A stretch of DNA of 64,000 nt from Harmothoe impar (Eukaryota; Annelida; Polychaeta; Phyllodocida; Polynoidae), in assembly GCA_947462335.1 (NCBI GenBank), contig OX381710.1, positions 25,885,772 through 25,949,771 of the forward strand. The letters are read 5' to 3'. Numbering within the stretch: the stretch's first letter is position 1; each line of letters begins with the position of its first letter. The notes under the pieces are model-generated. The model had not been told where the DNA came from. It saw nothing but the letters and a program-made list of their open reading frames with translations, and made no database searches. Positions 34,098 to 44,012 of this stretch are shown piece after piece. The translations under genes were made by a program, and so were the position numbers.

Positions 34098-37000
34098 GCT
34101 TGAATCAGCGGATAACCCGATGGGCGTTATCTTTCACCCAACTTGGCCTGAACATAGTATATAGGTGACCTGTAGATGCCGCCTGCACCAGAAGCTACTC
34201 TAGCAGTGCGTGGTGGTGGCCTGGGAGGCGCGGGGAGGCTGGGGAGTAGTCACACAGACGCCGAGTGGGGAGGAGAGAGGTGAGAGGTAGGAGGAGGTGC
34301 AGGTGACTGGCAGCTCACAACATACACATCACCATCCATGCTTCACATAAACCACCAATGGAGTGCATCAAGGCTACCTGTGTCATAGGACATGGGCCAT
34401 CACAGGGAGCTTTACCATGAGAGGGAGTACAGAGGATGTGGCGTATCTAGGAATGTCTTGTGTGCAACAGTGTGTGTATAGTATTACGGGAGAAGTGTGA
34501 CCGTAGAGGGTGACTGGAGTCTCACTATTCTCAGCGTGTACATGACACCTCATGCCATAGGTACTGGAGACACCAGGCTCTTACCCATGGCCATGGACAC
34601 TTTACCACGTTACTCTGTATCATTGGTGGTCCTTACTTACCCCTTACTTTTTGGAGTATAACAAGAGGAGAGGTATGAGTAACGGTGTACACCATAAGTA
34701 ACACGTGTGGACAGTGAGATGCAGGAGGAGGGCTGGTGACTGGAGTACCACAACACTGCTGACCCCTACTACAGCTAGGATACCCATGTGTCCTCCTTAC
34801 AATATATGCTATAGGAGGCTATGTACCTAGGAATACTGAAGGGCAGGGCACAGGGATCAGGGGATGTGTGTGTATGTATACACATCAACAGGAGAACAGT
34901 GTCTTTAGTGAGACGGGCTAAAGTATGATCACTGGACTCTGGAGTTTGATACCAGTCTACTCACGTGTACTACAGGCCCCCTCCCCGCCCCCAAATAGAC
35001 GACCCATGCTTCTGTGGTGTTGACTGTCGTCACTGGAGACCAATAGCTGGGATATTTACTACACATAAAGGGCAGGGGTTGAAATACAAGAGGAAGGACT
35101 ATTATACTATTGTCTCACTATATTTGAACCCTGTCCAAGTTTCTACTAGGTTTTATACCTTTCCTCATCTTGAGGCTTTAGGATGGATGCCACCTGATTG
35201 TACAGTCTTCCATTGGGTAACAGAGGTGTGCATTATAAAAGATACATTTTTGTCGGCAGGGGAGGAGATGCTGGCTGGAATCTTACCAGTTGTTCATTAA
35301 TGATTAAGACACCTCCATATCTACCATGGTCTAAAATATGATTAAAATCAATACATGTGCCCTGTTGCATACCTATATACCTATCTTACCCCCTGGTTCT
35401 ATAACATTGTCCGTGTCTAAATATGGACATGCATACATGTGCATAGATATACATAGATGCAGACAATGCAGAAGGCTGTATATGGAGAACAGTAGGAGGA
35501 GGAATCTGGAGTACCCACCCCCCCTACCTTCCTGCCCCTGCCTTACACCATAGTAAGGTACTGCTGTGTACAGAGGCAGACTGCCTTACACGTGGAGATA
35601 CGCCAGCTGTGTTAACCATACACTGATAATACCCAGGGGGACTGGGAGGAAGTAGCCCATGGAGGGAACAGAATACGTGAGCAGTGGATTTACCTCCAGA
35701 GACGACAGGAATTAGAAGAAACGTGGTAAGAAACATTTTTGATCTGTTTTTAGGACAGTGTGAAGGTGTATGTGATAGATGTATAACCTATTAGAGGGTC
35801 ATCTATATTATGGATATAAACATGGGCATTGCCCTGGCCGGGTCAGTAGTAGTGTATATAAACACTCTAAGGATCTGTAAACATCTAGTTTATAACACAG
35901 GAAGGCTTTACCAGGATATGATATATGATAGTGACCCCGGATAGTGCCCCTTGTGGTTGTGCCGTCACTTATATGCTGCTGTCAGGATGTTATGACTGTG
36001 AGCATGTATCAATGTATGAAGAGAGGTGTTTGAGAGCATTTATCCTAGAAGGATTTAACATATTAGTATGCACACTCGAGTGGGGTATAACTCCTTATTT
36101 ATATTATTTATTCAATACATAAAACCCGAATTTGAGGAATAAATGGGGATAAAGTACAAAGAAAATGTGATTTACTTCTTCTGAAAGTCTACAACTGATT
36201 TTAGTTGCCTGAATATTTTGACATGAGGGACTTTAATATATCTTTACAAAAATGCGCTACAATTTTCTTGATGTTCCTGATTGCTTGGGCATTTTGGTAT
36301 GCCGTTAGTCGATGTGGCAATTTACAACTCATTCCCCGTACTCTGAATATAAAAAATATTAAATGATAATCCGACCCAATCCGACCTACCTACCCAAATG
36401 TTCAGACCATGTTGCCTGAAATACACCTTTTGAATTTCTGCTTGGCGTTGGTATCATCTGGGAGCGCCCCCTTTCACTTCTGACCCAACCACTAGTAGCA
36501 TGTGCTTCCCACAGAGTCTCCCTCATTAATTTAGCTCTGTTCTCAATCTTCTTGTCCTGAAGGCAATCTTGTTCTCGTCCACCAATCACGTACCCCACCC
36601 TGACCCCCACCTCATCCCCCGTCTTCTACCCCCCCCCCCCCCCCGACTCCAGCCTCTCCAGCCATGGCAGTTCTCCATTCATTCGCTAGGCGATGCTGTT
36701 ATAGTATATAAGAGAGTAGCAATTTTGCGATAACTGGTGTTGAAGGGGGAGGTTAGCGTCCAACTATTAGGCTAATAAAAAAATCCAACTAACATGGGTT
36801 TTATTTGTAATGCATATAATTTGTAATCGTCTATGCAACATGAGTTGGGACCTGGGCGAGTCACAATATACCAAAAGGATCACGGACCATCAGGACCGTT
36901 TCTAGTTGTAGACTACAATGTAGCATGGAAGCACATCTCATCATCACCCAGCTGCCCATGTATTGTCCAGTCTGCACCCCCCCCCCCCCCGCCCCCGGTC

Positions 37001-37742
37001 TTGGTCCCTAGAGACTGCTGAGTAAGACTGCCTTTTGTAATTACCACAGGGACACGGGGACCCACACCCACCACCTCTCCTAGTAGTTACCTAAGGGCAA
37101 GGGTGCACAGCAACTAGTTGCAAGATTTTATTATCTGTTGCAAGATTTACTTTCTTTGACCTCTCACTTTTTTCAGGGTGGCACTCAGCTATATTATGTT
37201 CCATAGTCTCACTATAGGCAAAAGGTGTATTTTTTGTCATGTAGACTATATGGTAACCAGGTATTTGATCCACATGAAGTGAGTGCGGCTGTTGGCCAAT
37301 GACAGGCTTAAATTGGTGCAGTAAAGGAGGTAAAGTGTATCTGAATACTCTGAGAATGGAGTAAAGAGGTAGGTACCCTCATCCTCTATACTGCTGTAGT
37401 CTGTTTGCATATTGGGATTATCCTACAGAGAGGCAGGGATGATCCTGGTGAGAGGCAGGGATTAACATGACATAATCCCTACCAAATACACACAACAGCA
37501 CAGGATTACCTCCCTCAAGTGCAGATCGGTCAGTTCTGCCCCTGCTCCTGCTACTTCAGTGGAGGCAGAGACTGCCAGGGTCCTAGTCTCATCATCCTAC
37601 ATGGGGCAGGGTTTAACACTGGCGTCTGGAGGCTACAGAAATCTTATGCGTACATAATTCACTTCACCTCTTAATGCATGCATAATCCAACAACACGCAT
37701 CATATAACAATATGTGAAAACTTGGTATTATAAGTATACGTA
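34098..37742. other. gene-free stretch
   Basis: No gene, RNA or clear transposon ends were seen. C-runs occur near 36630 and 36979. Small open frames show no domain signature. Confidence 0.55.
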
Positions 37743-38295
37743 CGGTGGCTGTCACGGCTCACCCCCCCCCCCCCCCAAAAAAAAAATCACTATTTTACTT
37801 AATCCCCCCCCCCCCCCACTTTTCTGGGCCGTTCAAGCAATTTCTCTAAAAGGTCTTTTTTTTTTGCTGTCAACCACAAAAAAATATTGCTGTCAACTGT
37901 CAACATTGGCCGAGGAGGCTCACTAAAAAAAACATAGTTTTTTCCACTTTTCTGGGCCATTCAATCAATTTTTCAAAATAGTGATTTTCTTTCGCTGTCA
38001 ACGTTGAAAATTCTTGCTGTCAACTGTCAACATTGGCCGAGGAGGCTCACCCCCGATTTTTGATGTTGACAGCAAAAAAAAAGAGTGTTTTTGAGAAATT
38101 CGATAAACGATGTACAAATGTGAAGAAAAAACTATATACATTTTTTTGGTGAGCCTCCTCGGCCAATGTTGACCCACTATTTTGAGAAATGTTGACTCAC
38201 TATTTTGAGAAATTGATTGAACGGCCCAGAAAAGAGAAAAAATAATTTTCATATAAAATAGTGATATGTTTTCTGTTGAGCCTTGACGGCCACCG
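37743..38295. mobile_element. TA-flanked MITE with CGGTGGC ends
   Basis: The termini CGGTGGCTGTCACGGCTCA and inverse of CGGTGGCCGTCAAGGCTCA lie between TA dinucleotides (37741-37742 and 38296-38297). Internally the word CATTGGCCGAGGAGGCTCAC recurs in direct and inverse orientation, together with CTTTTCTGGGCC. It is 553 bp and non-coding. Confidence 0.8.
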
Positions 38296-38744
38296 TATTT
38301 ACGTGAGAAGCCGGGTGAGAAGATTGCCAGTGGGGCAATATTGTACTGTTTTGCCTCAACATTGAGGTGCTGCATGTACTGTGGCTGTAACTAAATAATA
38401 GAGAGAAATAAAAGAAAGAGTAGAAACCCATCTGTACTCCAGTGCCCAGATGCCCCTCACACCGGTCAGGGCTAGTGTCCAGGTGTACCGCCAGGGGCTC
38501 CGGTCACATGACCAACACTAGAGTCACGTGACGGGGACAGGGGTCAGCTGGCAGAGGTCAGAGGTCAGGCAATGACCTCAGGGTCTGGGAGGTTAGCTCA
38601 GGTTGTGTGTTAGGGCGTCATTATTTACGTCTTAGGTGTGTCTGTGTTGTTATTTACAGATTGAGGGTTGTGGTGGAGGTGTGTAGGGTGGAGGTGAGGT
38701 GTGATGGGGTGTGGGGAGGTGTGTGGAGGTGTGAGTATGGTGCA
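38296..38744. other. left flank of the Polinton element
   Basis: Host-side DNA, T/G-rich with GGTGTG repeats towards the end. No gene was recognised. It ends with GGTGCA, the left target-site duplication. Confidence 0.6.
38739..38744. repeat. Polinton TSD, left copy
   Basis: GGTGCA, identical to 49920-49925. A 6-bp duplication is expected from the RVE-type integrase. Confidence 0.95.
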
Positions 38745-39165
38745 AGTAGTATAGTATGTATCGGAACGGGACTATAGTTAACTACTGTTTATTACTCAAT
38801 CGATATGCAGCCAATCAGAGGCCGCCATTTGGTCACGTGACCCGTTGCCATGGTAACGTGACCTACTTAGGGCTCTCAGCCAATCAGAAGCCAGCATTCT
38901 GGGTGACCTACTGACCTACTTAGAAGCTCTCAGCCAATCAGAGGCCGGCATTCTGGTAACCATGGTAACGTGACCTACTTACGTCACGTGACCTACTTAG
39001 GCTCAGCCAATCAGAAGCCGGCATTCTGGTAACTAGGGTAACGTGACCTACTTAGGGTTTTGTTTGTAAACAACACCACGTGGCTCTCTTGTTTGTAAAC
39101 AACACCACGTGACACGTGACTGTTTGTAAACAAACAACTTATATATAGAAAATAAACACAACAAG
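38745..39165 (+). repeat. left terminal inverted repeat (~421 bp)
   Basis: It matches the inverse of 49480-49919 with a few indels. It contains four CCAATCAG boxes (38811, 38880, 38934, 39007), each near a TAACGTGACCTACTTA module, several CACGTG E-boxes, and three TGTTTGTAAACA palindromes towards the inner end. These words are textbook NF-Y, bHLH and forkhead sites, so the repeat may act as promoter/enhancer as well as replication end; that role is inference. Confidence 0.92.
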
Positions 39166-39252
39166 TTCCATGTTATGTTAAAATTATATTTTCAAAAAAA
39201 AGCACATCTGTTACAGCGTCTATGTGTAACTACGCGCGTTCTCATTCAAACA

Positions 39253-39888
39253 CTATAACACTATCATACCGTAGCAGCAGCAGGTAGGACTGGAAGAAAA
39301 GCAAGCGCACGAGCAGAAGCGACGACACCATTTGCACCATCCGGCCGTCGCGTTGGTAGCCCTACTACTCGTCGCGCGTTCAACTGGAGGTTTAAGAGTG
39401 ACAAATGACGATTCTTTGTCGACGCGACTGCTAACATCAGCAGCATCAGCAGCATCGGCAGCATCGGCAGCAGCATCGGCAGCAGCGGCAGCAGCCTCGG
39501 CAGCAGCGGTAGCAGCAGTAGCAGCAGCTGTAGCAGCAGTAGCGTGAGCATTAGCAACAACAGCAGCAGCGACAGTAGCAAGGGCGGCAGAGCGGGCACT
39601 AGCAGCGTTATCAGCGGCGACATCGGCAGCCGCAACAGCATCAGCAGCAGCAGCGTCGGCATCGGTGGCATGAGTAGCTGCATCGGCGGCAGCAACAGCA
39701 GCAGTCACAGCCGCAGCGGCAACAACAACAACGTCATCACAACCAGCGTCACTAACAGCCGCAGTAAATGCAGCAGTAGCGCGCTGAGCAGCACTAGCAG
39801 CAGCAGTAGCAGAGGCTACAGCATCAGCTTCACATTCGCGCGCCGCTTCGTCATTCCGCTTCATGTCACGGTAGCAACTTTCCATCAT
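39253..39888 (-). CDS. Ala-rich protein of unknown function, minus strand
   Basis: This is the only substantial left-end minus-strand frame (211 aa if started at the ATG at 39888-39886). A TATA box on the minus strand (TATATAA, 40012-40006) would put transcription start near 39980, just upstream of that ATG, which argues for this start rather than the longer poly-Leu one. The N-terminus is charged, the middle (~residues 20-150) is almost pure Ala with Asp/Thr/Ser from GCA-type triplet expansion, and the C-terminus is Cys-rich (WCKWCRRFCSCAC). It sits where other Polintons often carry an oppositely oriented polymerase gene. No function can be assigned; it could be partly microsatellite artefact. 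Confidence 0.4.
   Translation of the reverse strand: MMESCYRDMKRNDEAARECEADAVASATAAASAAQRATAAFTAAVSDAGCDDVVVVAAAAVTAAVAAADAATHATDADAAAADAVAAADVAADNAASARSAALATVAAAVVANAHATAATAAATAATAAAEAAAAAADAAADAADAADAADVSSRVDKESSFVTLKPPVERATSSRATNATAGWCKWCRRFCSCACFSSSPTCCCYGMIVL
39416..39795. repeat. imperfect GCA/GTA trinucleotide repeats
   Basis: CAGCAGCAT/CGGCAGCAG-type triplets run through most of the segment and generate long frames in several phases. A pure TAG/GTA run lies at about 39921-39963. Confidence 0.85.
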
Positions 39889-39915
39889 GGGGATCTGCAA
39901 ATTGAGGCGCGGTGC

Positions 39916-39963
<48 letters not shown>

Positions 39964-40005
39964 CGTGAACGATGACGACGATGCCGAATACGGTTTCACT
40001 CCCCC

Positions 40006-40012
40006 TTATATA
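40006..40012 (-). promoter_or_regulatory. TATA box for the minus-strand left gene
   Basis: TATATAAGG read on the minus strand, about 120 nt upstream of the ATG at 39888. A second TATA-like word (TATAAAGG, about 40309-40316, minus strand) lies further upstream. Confidence 0.5.
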
Positions 40013-40029
40013 CCCTTACTCCCCCCTTT

Positions 40030-40205
40030 TTTTCAAGCCACCGGCCAGCTGCCCCCTCACGGCAGGTCTTTAGATCAGCCTTAAGTCGCTTACTACGCGG
40101 CTCATCATCCCTCTAATCGCATTTTCCAGCCGCCGGCCGGCTGACTGCTGACGACAGGAGAGGGTGATTTGTTTTTCTTTAGATTTAAGCCGCTTACCAC
40201 ACGCG
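40030..40205. repeat. ~90-bp tandem duplication upstream of the minus-strand gene
   Basis: Two diverged copies (about 40030-40110 and 40123-40205) share CAGC(C)GCCGGCC, a TTTAGAT word and AAG(T/C)CGCTTAC. It lies within the divergent promoter region between the left minus-strand gene and the plus-strand cluster. Confidence 0.6.
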
Positions 40206-40514
40206 CACCCTCTAGTCACAGACAGAGTGACAGAAAGGGAGGGGGTCGCTTTGTTCACGCTACTTGTAGTTGTTTTTCTATACACACGCTGAGCCCATGA
40301 CTCGCTAATCCTTTATACAGGTAACACGCGTTCAACTAATTACTCTATTGTATGACAGTCGGTACACGGATTTAATTTTAAACCATCTTCCCATCTGGAT
40401 CCATGTCTGGCGGGGTGGAAGGATCCAGCTGAAAAGCATGATTAGGGCTTTTGTTTCTCTTATGATAGCAGCAGGTCAGCATGCGACAGCTGAAAATGTC
40501 AGACTCGCCGCTCC

Positions 40515-40522
40515 TATAAAAG
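40515..40522 (+). promoter_or_regulatory. TATA box for the first plus-strand gene
   Basis: TATAAAAG, about 230 nt upstream of the ATG at 40747. A T18-type tract and a 3'-splice-like run ending TTTTCACTCAG (about 40710-40720) lie in the leader, so an intron in the leader is possible. Confidence 0.55.
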
Positions 40523-40746
40523 ACTGAGATGCGTCTCTCTTTCCACACACCCTTCTACCATCGCCGCCGACACCGCCACCGCCGGCCAGCCGACCGCCGC
40601 CACCGCCTGCAGTCACCGCCATCACGCCGGCAGGGAATTTCGAGCTGAGTCTGCTTATTGCTTTTTTTTTTTTTTTTTTCTTTGAGCTTTTTGTTTTTTA
40701 AAATTTTTATTTTCACTCAGTCTTTTTTGTTTCGGAGGAAAGAAAT

Positions 40747-41397
40747 ATGGCGCTGCAGAGGGCGCGAGTTTCTAAAAGACGGTCGCGCGAACAAAGGGCC
40801 CTCCTCAACTGCCCGGCTATTTTTTTATCTCAAAGGAGAGAGCGTCACGTAGTTGAGGTTCACGCATCTCTTGAAGCGTACCGAATTCTCGAGAAATGCA
40901 AAGCTGAGCGCCATCGTCGTTATACAAGAGCGGAAAAGGAAAACGTAGCGACATGGCCGAGAGCCGTCTTCTCAGAACAGTATTTACTCTACCATTGCAT
41001 AACAGCCGCTCTCAGCGCCCCCACTCGTTGGGCGTTTCATGAAAAGAAAGAGCGCCGCTACTCTCCTCACCCTGCCTCCTCTTATAAAGTGAGAATAAGT
41101 GCTATGAAACGATTCGACAAGCCGATCGGTTTCTTGGGAGCGACTGCAGCTCCCACTCGGTGGGCGCGCGTTGTGGCCGACGTGAACACGGTCTCTAAAC
41201 GTTTCGACGTCGTCACTTGTTATCCCGCATATTGCAACGCAGCCGAATTGAAGAAGATAGGGACGCACTATTTTAAACCATACGCTCCAATATGTATTTG
41301 TCACCGCCGCGCTCACACGCCTTATTGCTTTTTCGAGACGATCGTGTCACAACACAGAAATAGAAAAAAAAGCGGCAAAGCGACGAGCTTTGCCTAA
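40747..41397 (+). CDS. basic Cys-containing protein of unknown function (216 aa)
   Basis: ATG start in the context GAAATATGG. I do not recognise the family. The N-terminus (residues 1-65) is very Arg/Lys-rich. The motif APTRWA occurs twice (residues 91-96 and 135-140) and KRFD twice (121-124 and 151-154), so the middle may be an internal duplication. The C-terminal part is Cys/His-rich (CYPAYC, CICHRRAHTPYC) and could bind metal. It stands alone between its own TATA box and a polyA signal plus hairpin, ahead of the ATPase cluster, which fits an early or regulatory gene better than a virion gene; that is inference. Confidence 0.65.
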   Translation: MALQRARVSKRRSREQRALLNCPAIFLSQRRERHVVEVHASLEAYRILEKCKAERHRRYTRAEKENVATWPRAVFSEQYLLYHCITAALSAPTRWAFHEKKERRYSPHPASSYKVRISAMKRFDKPIGFLGATAAPTRWARVVADVNTVSKRFDVVTCYPAYCNAAELKKIGTHYFKPYAPICICHRRAHTPYCFFETIVSQHRNRKKSGKATSFA

Positions 41398-41403
41398 ATG
41401 ATC

Positions 41404-41482
41404 AAAAAAAAAAAAAAAAAAAAAAAAAATTTATCTCCTCCTCCTCCTCCTCCTCCTCCTCCTCCTCCTCCTCCTCCTCCTC
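41404..41482 (+). repeat. A26 tract followed by TCC microsatellite
   Basis: A run of about 26 A starts 6 nt after the stop of the 216-aa gene, then TTTATC and a (TCC)n run of about 16 units. Confidence 0.9.
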
Positions 41483-41516
41483 TTCCTCCTCTTCTCCCTC
41501 TTCTTTTTTAAAAAAA

Positions 41517-41557
41517 AATAAATATTTGTATCAGACTCCTCTGGAGTCTGATACAAA
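41517..41557 (+). terminator. polyA signal and perfect hairpin
   Basis: AATAAA (41517-41522) is followed by a perfect 15-bp stem (TTTGTATCAGACTCC, 41525-41539) with a 3-nt loop and its exact complement (41543-41557). It probably marks the 3' end of the 216-aa gene's transcript. Hairpin 3' ends are used by some large DNA viruses, but the role here is inference. Confidence 0.55.
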
Positions 41558-41655
41558 ACATTTATGACTATTGAGTGAAAATAGAATTTTATCGCAAAAA
41601 ATAAAAAGAAAAAAAAAGACACTTCTGCCGCCGCTACTGTGACACCGGCCGGAAT

Positions 41656-41666
41656 CAATAAAAAGG
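41656..41666 (+). promoter_or_regulatory. TATA-like / AATAAA composite before the ATPase cluster
   Basis: CAATAAAAAGG lies about 125 nt upstream of the ATPase ATG. It resembles the box before the capsid gene (TATAAATAAAAAG at 47375) and contains AATAAA, so it may serve both as core promoter for the cluster and as polyA signal for the gene upstream. Confidence 0.45.
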
Positions 41667-41761
41667 TCGGCGGACTTTTCTCCACAACCATTCACTACCG
41701 ACCGTTCGAGTGAGAAACACAGCAGACAGTCAGACACACAACCGCTCTCTCACGCGTGCTG

Positions 41762-41782
41762 AAAAAAAAAAAAAAAAAAAAA
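41762..41782 (+). promoter_or_regulatory. 21-nt poly(A) leader abutting the ATPase ATG
   Basis: Exactly 21 A residues follow CTG and run directly into the ATG at 41783. An identical arrangement precedes the penton-like gene at 45134-45154. Confidence 0.7.
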
Positions 41783-42502
41783 ATGTCGAGCAGTAGAAGC
41801 AAACTTTTCACAGAAATTCATTTCGACGCTCGACTACAAGGACCCTTTAGTTGTATCATTAGCGGTCCGTCGGGTTGTGGAAAATCGCGCTTGGTGGATC
41901 AATTTCTGAGCGACGTGAACAATTTGGTCACGCCGCCGGTGGAAAAGACTTTTTACCATTACGGCGAGTGGCAACCTCTGTTTGAAAAAATGCAAAATCA
42001 GTACGGTGTGGAATTCAGAGAAGGTCTTCCTAGCAAAGAGACTATAGCGGGAGACGCGGAAGTAGCAGAAGACGCCTTACGACCCCACACTCTACTGATA
42101 TTGGACGAGCTGATGAGCAGTTCCAATCAGCAAGTGGTAGCCGACATCTTTACTAAATACTCGCATCACTGGAACGTGAGCGTCATATACATCACTCAGA
42201 ACCTATTCCAGAAATCACCCGACTTTCGAACTATGAGTCTGAACGCTCACTACATGATCGTTTTCAAGAACCCGCGCGACATGGGGCAAATAGCTAGTCT
42301 GTCTCGCCAGGTGTTTCCGTCCAACGCGGCGGCCCTCTCTAGTATATTTACCCATGAACTCAAGCGACCTCACTCATACCTCCTTCTGGACTTCAAGCAG
42401 TCAACACCTGACGATCTGAGAATACGCTCCTCTTTGACGTCCATACACTCTCAGCTAGTGTTCGTACCGCTAGACAAAAAAAAGAACAAGAGAAAGCAGT
42501 AG
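41783..42502 (+). CDS. Polinton genome-packaging ATPase (FtsK/HerA-type, 239 aa)
   Basis: The start chosen is the ATG at 41783 immediately after the A21 tract; a longer reading would need a GTG start and a poly-Lys leader encoded by the tract. Walker A is GPSGCGKS (residues 28-35) and Walker B is LLILDE (104-109), followed by a YITQN polar motif (~136-140) and the MSLNAHYMIVFKNPRD segment typical of Polinton and adintovirus A32-like ATPases. It should drive DNA into the capsid. It is followed after 5 nt by the next gene. No disruption is seen. Confidence 0.95.
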   Translation: MSSSRSKLFTEIHFDARLQGPFSCIISGPSGCGKSRLVDQFLSDVNNLVTPPVEKTFYHYGEWQPLFEKMQNQYGVEFREGLPSKETIAGDAEVAEDALRPHTLLILDELMSSSNQQVVADIFTKYSHHWNVSVIYITQNLFQKSPDFRTMSLNAHYMIVFKNPRDMGQIASLSRQVFPSNAAALSSIFTHELKRPHSYLLLDFKQSTPDDLRIRSSLTSIHSQLVFVPLDKKKNKRKQ

Positions 42503-42507
42503 CAAAA

Positions 42508-42840
42508 ATGTCTTCTCATCTACTCGAAAGACACTTTGGTACTCTCAAGCACTTAGCTAAGTGCTCGCCAAAGGACTGCTCGCATCTAATAGACTCTGGA
42601 AGCGACGATCTGATCGCAGCGTTGAGTGAGATCTGTCACAATTTACTGGTAGGGAACATCCCGCTCAGCGACAAACAACTGGACAAGCTTCGAGAATCGG
42701 CTGACGTGTTGAGGGAGGTCGGCAAAAAATCTACGCCCATCAAAAAAAAGAGACGCGTCTTGGTACAAGAGGGAGGTTTCCTCATTCCGGCTCTCATAGG
42801 GATGGCCTTACCGCTTATAAAGAGCATTCTCCGTATATGA
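42508..42840 (+). CDS. small Polinton protein with basic motif and hydrophobic tail (110 aa)
   Basis: The N-terminal ~70 residues are helical and charged, with SDDLIAALSEICHNLLVGNIPLS; then KKKRRVLVQEGGF and a hydrophobic C-terminus (IPALIGMALPLIKSILRI). Proteins with this KKKRxVLVQxGGF-plus-hydrophobic-tail layout are recurrent in metazoan Polintons and adintoviruses, where they have been compared to small adenovirus core or membrane-active proteins; function is unproven. The stop overlaps the next ATG (ATGA). Confidence 0.8.
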   Translation: MSSHLLERHFGTLKHLAKCSPKDCSHLIDSGSDDLIAALSEICHNLLVGNIPLSDKQLDKLRESADVLREVGKKSTPIKKKRRVLVQEGGFLIPALIGMALPLIKSILRI

Positions 42841-44012
42841 GACACCTCATTCGACACCTACTCGCCGACAGCACCACCACCACTACCGCCACCACCAGCG
42901 TCATTGCCACCGTCGTCCCCATGACGGACTCAGAGCAGCAACAACACTACAAACGCTTAGCGCTCGTGGATCCTGAGACGCTCTACAAATCATCACGAGC
43001 AGGTCTACTTCATCATGTGCCCGCTGCTGCTACTACTAGCGCTGCTACTACTGCAGTCGCTGCTGCTAGTACTTCTACTGCTCCAAACCTTCCTCCTCTT
43101 CCTGATGAGCGCACTGAAAAGAACGAGAGTTCCGCTCCTGCCACCGCCGCCCGCCTACCTGCCGACATGGCCTATTACCACAAGCAGGCAGAACAGTCCC
43201 TTCATCCCGACGCGGCCTTGCACCAGGTGCTACAGTTTATCTACAGGGACTTGGACTTAGTGTTGAACGATCCCACTTTGGAATCGCGCGAGAAAATGTT
43301 GAAATACCGAAGGTTGTTGAATAGATTGCAATTTTTTCTCGCGAATCCCCACAACAGCAACATCTCTTCGTCCTACTCTTCTTCGCCCCCGGCTCACCTC
43401 CGTCAGTCTGCTGAAGAGGCCAGCGCGTCCCTACTTGAGCGGTTGGCGAACCAAGCTCCCAAGAGGAATCGCACCCGGACCGTGGCGCTGTACAAACAAT
43501 TGGAGAAATCCGGTGTGATCAAGTGGAACGAGGACGGTGCGGTGCGCGAGATGTCGGGTCGGAGAATACCACCTGAGCATCGCATCAACATAGTGGACTT
43601 ACTGAACGACGCCGCCAGGTTCAGGAAGACGGCGCCCAGACCGGCGGGCTACTCTCCGTTCACGAAAGCGCTGCGCGAAGCAGTTCCCACAGACTCCTTG
43701 ATCGGAAACCATCTGTATAAAGCGAGCGGACCTGGCCAAAGCTTAGACACACGGCTCGCTGACAGAGGTCGGAAACGACCGAGCTTCCACTCGGAAGAAG
43801 GAGAATCAGCAGCAGCAGCAGCAGTAGCAGCAGCAGACTCTTCTCTCCAGGTGGACGATCCATCCTCTGACGACGAGGAGGACAGTGAACTTTTCCAAAC
43901 TCCGACTTCCTATAGGAGCGTGGCGGCGAGTAAGAAAAGGAAAGGGCGCAACCGCCTAGCGGCGAGGTCGTCGTTCACGCCCTCAACAGGCCCACCATGG
44001 GCAAACCAGTGA
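42837..44012 (+). CDS. conserved Polinton protein of unknown function (391 aa)
   Basis: The ATG at 42837 overlaps the previous stop as ATGA. The first ~110 residues are Thr/Ala/Ser/Pro low complexity, so an internal ATG such as MTDSE (~residue 29) is also possible. Residues ~115-180 look helical, and residues ~215-305 include WNEDGAVREMSGRRIPP, INIVDLLNDAARFRK and GYSPFTKALRE, a block I associate with the gene preceding the integrase in other Polintons. The C-terminus has a poly-Ala run, an acidic DDEEDSE patch and a basic nuclear-localisation-like KKRKGR. Its end overlaps the integrase start by 16 nt. Confidence 0.75.
   Translation: MRHLIRHLLADSTTTTTATTSVIATVVPMTDSEQQQHYKRLALVDPETLYKSSRAGLLHHVPAAATTSAATTAVAAASTSTAPNLPPLPDERTEKNESSAPATAARLPADMAYYHKQAEQSLHPDAALHQVLQFIYRDLDLVLNDPTLESREKMLKYRRLLNRLQFFLANPHNSNISSSYSSSPPAHLRQSAEEASASLLERLANQAPKRNRTRTVALYKQLEKSGVIKWNEDGAVREMSGRRIPPEHRINIVDLLNDAARFRKTAPRPAGYSPFTKALREAVPTDSLIGNHLYKASGPGQSLDTRLADRGRKRPSFHSEEGESAAAAAVAAADSSLQVDDPSSDDEEDSELFQTPTSYRSVAASKKRKGRNRLAARSSFTPSTGPPWANQ

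Noticed and set aside
39332..39927. Plus-strand Ala- and Ser-rich frames opposite the left Polinton gene
   Set aside because: They are the mirror readings of the GCA/GTA triplet repeats and have no promoter-like signal in front.
41756..41782. Longer ATPase start with poly-Lys leader
   Set aside because: It needs a GTG start and translates the A21 tract; the ATG right after the tract gives the family-typical N-terminus.
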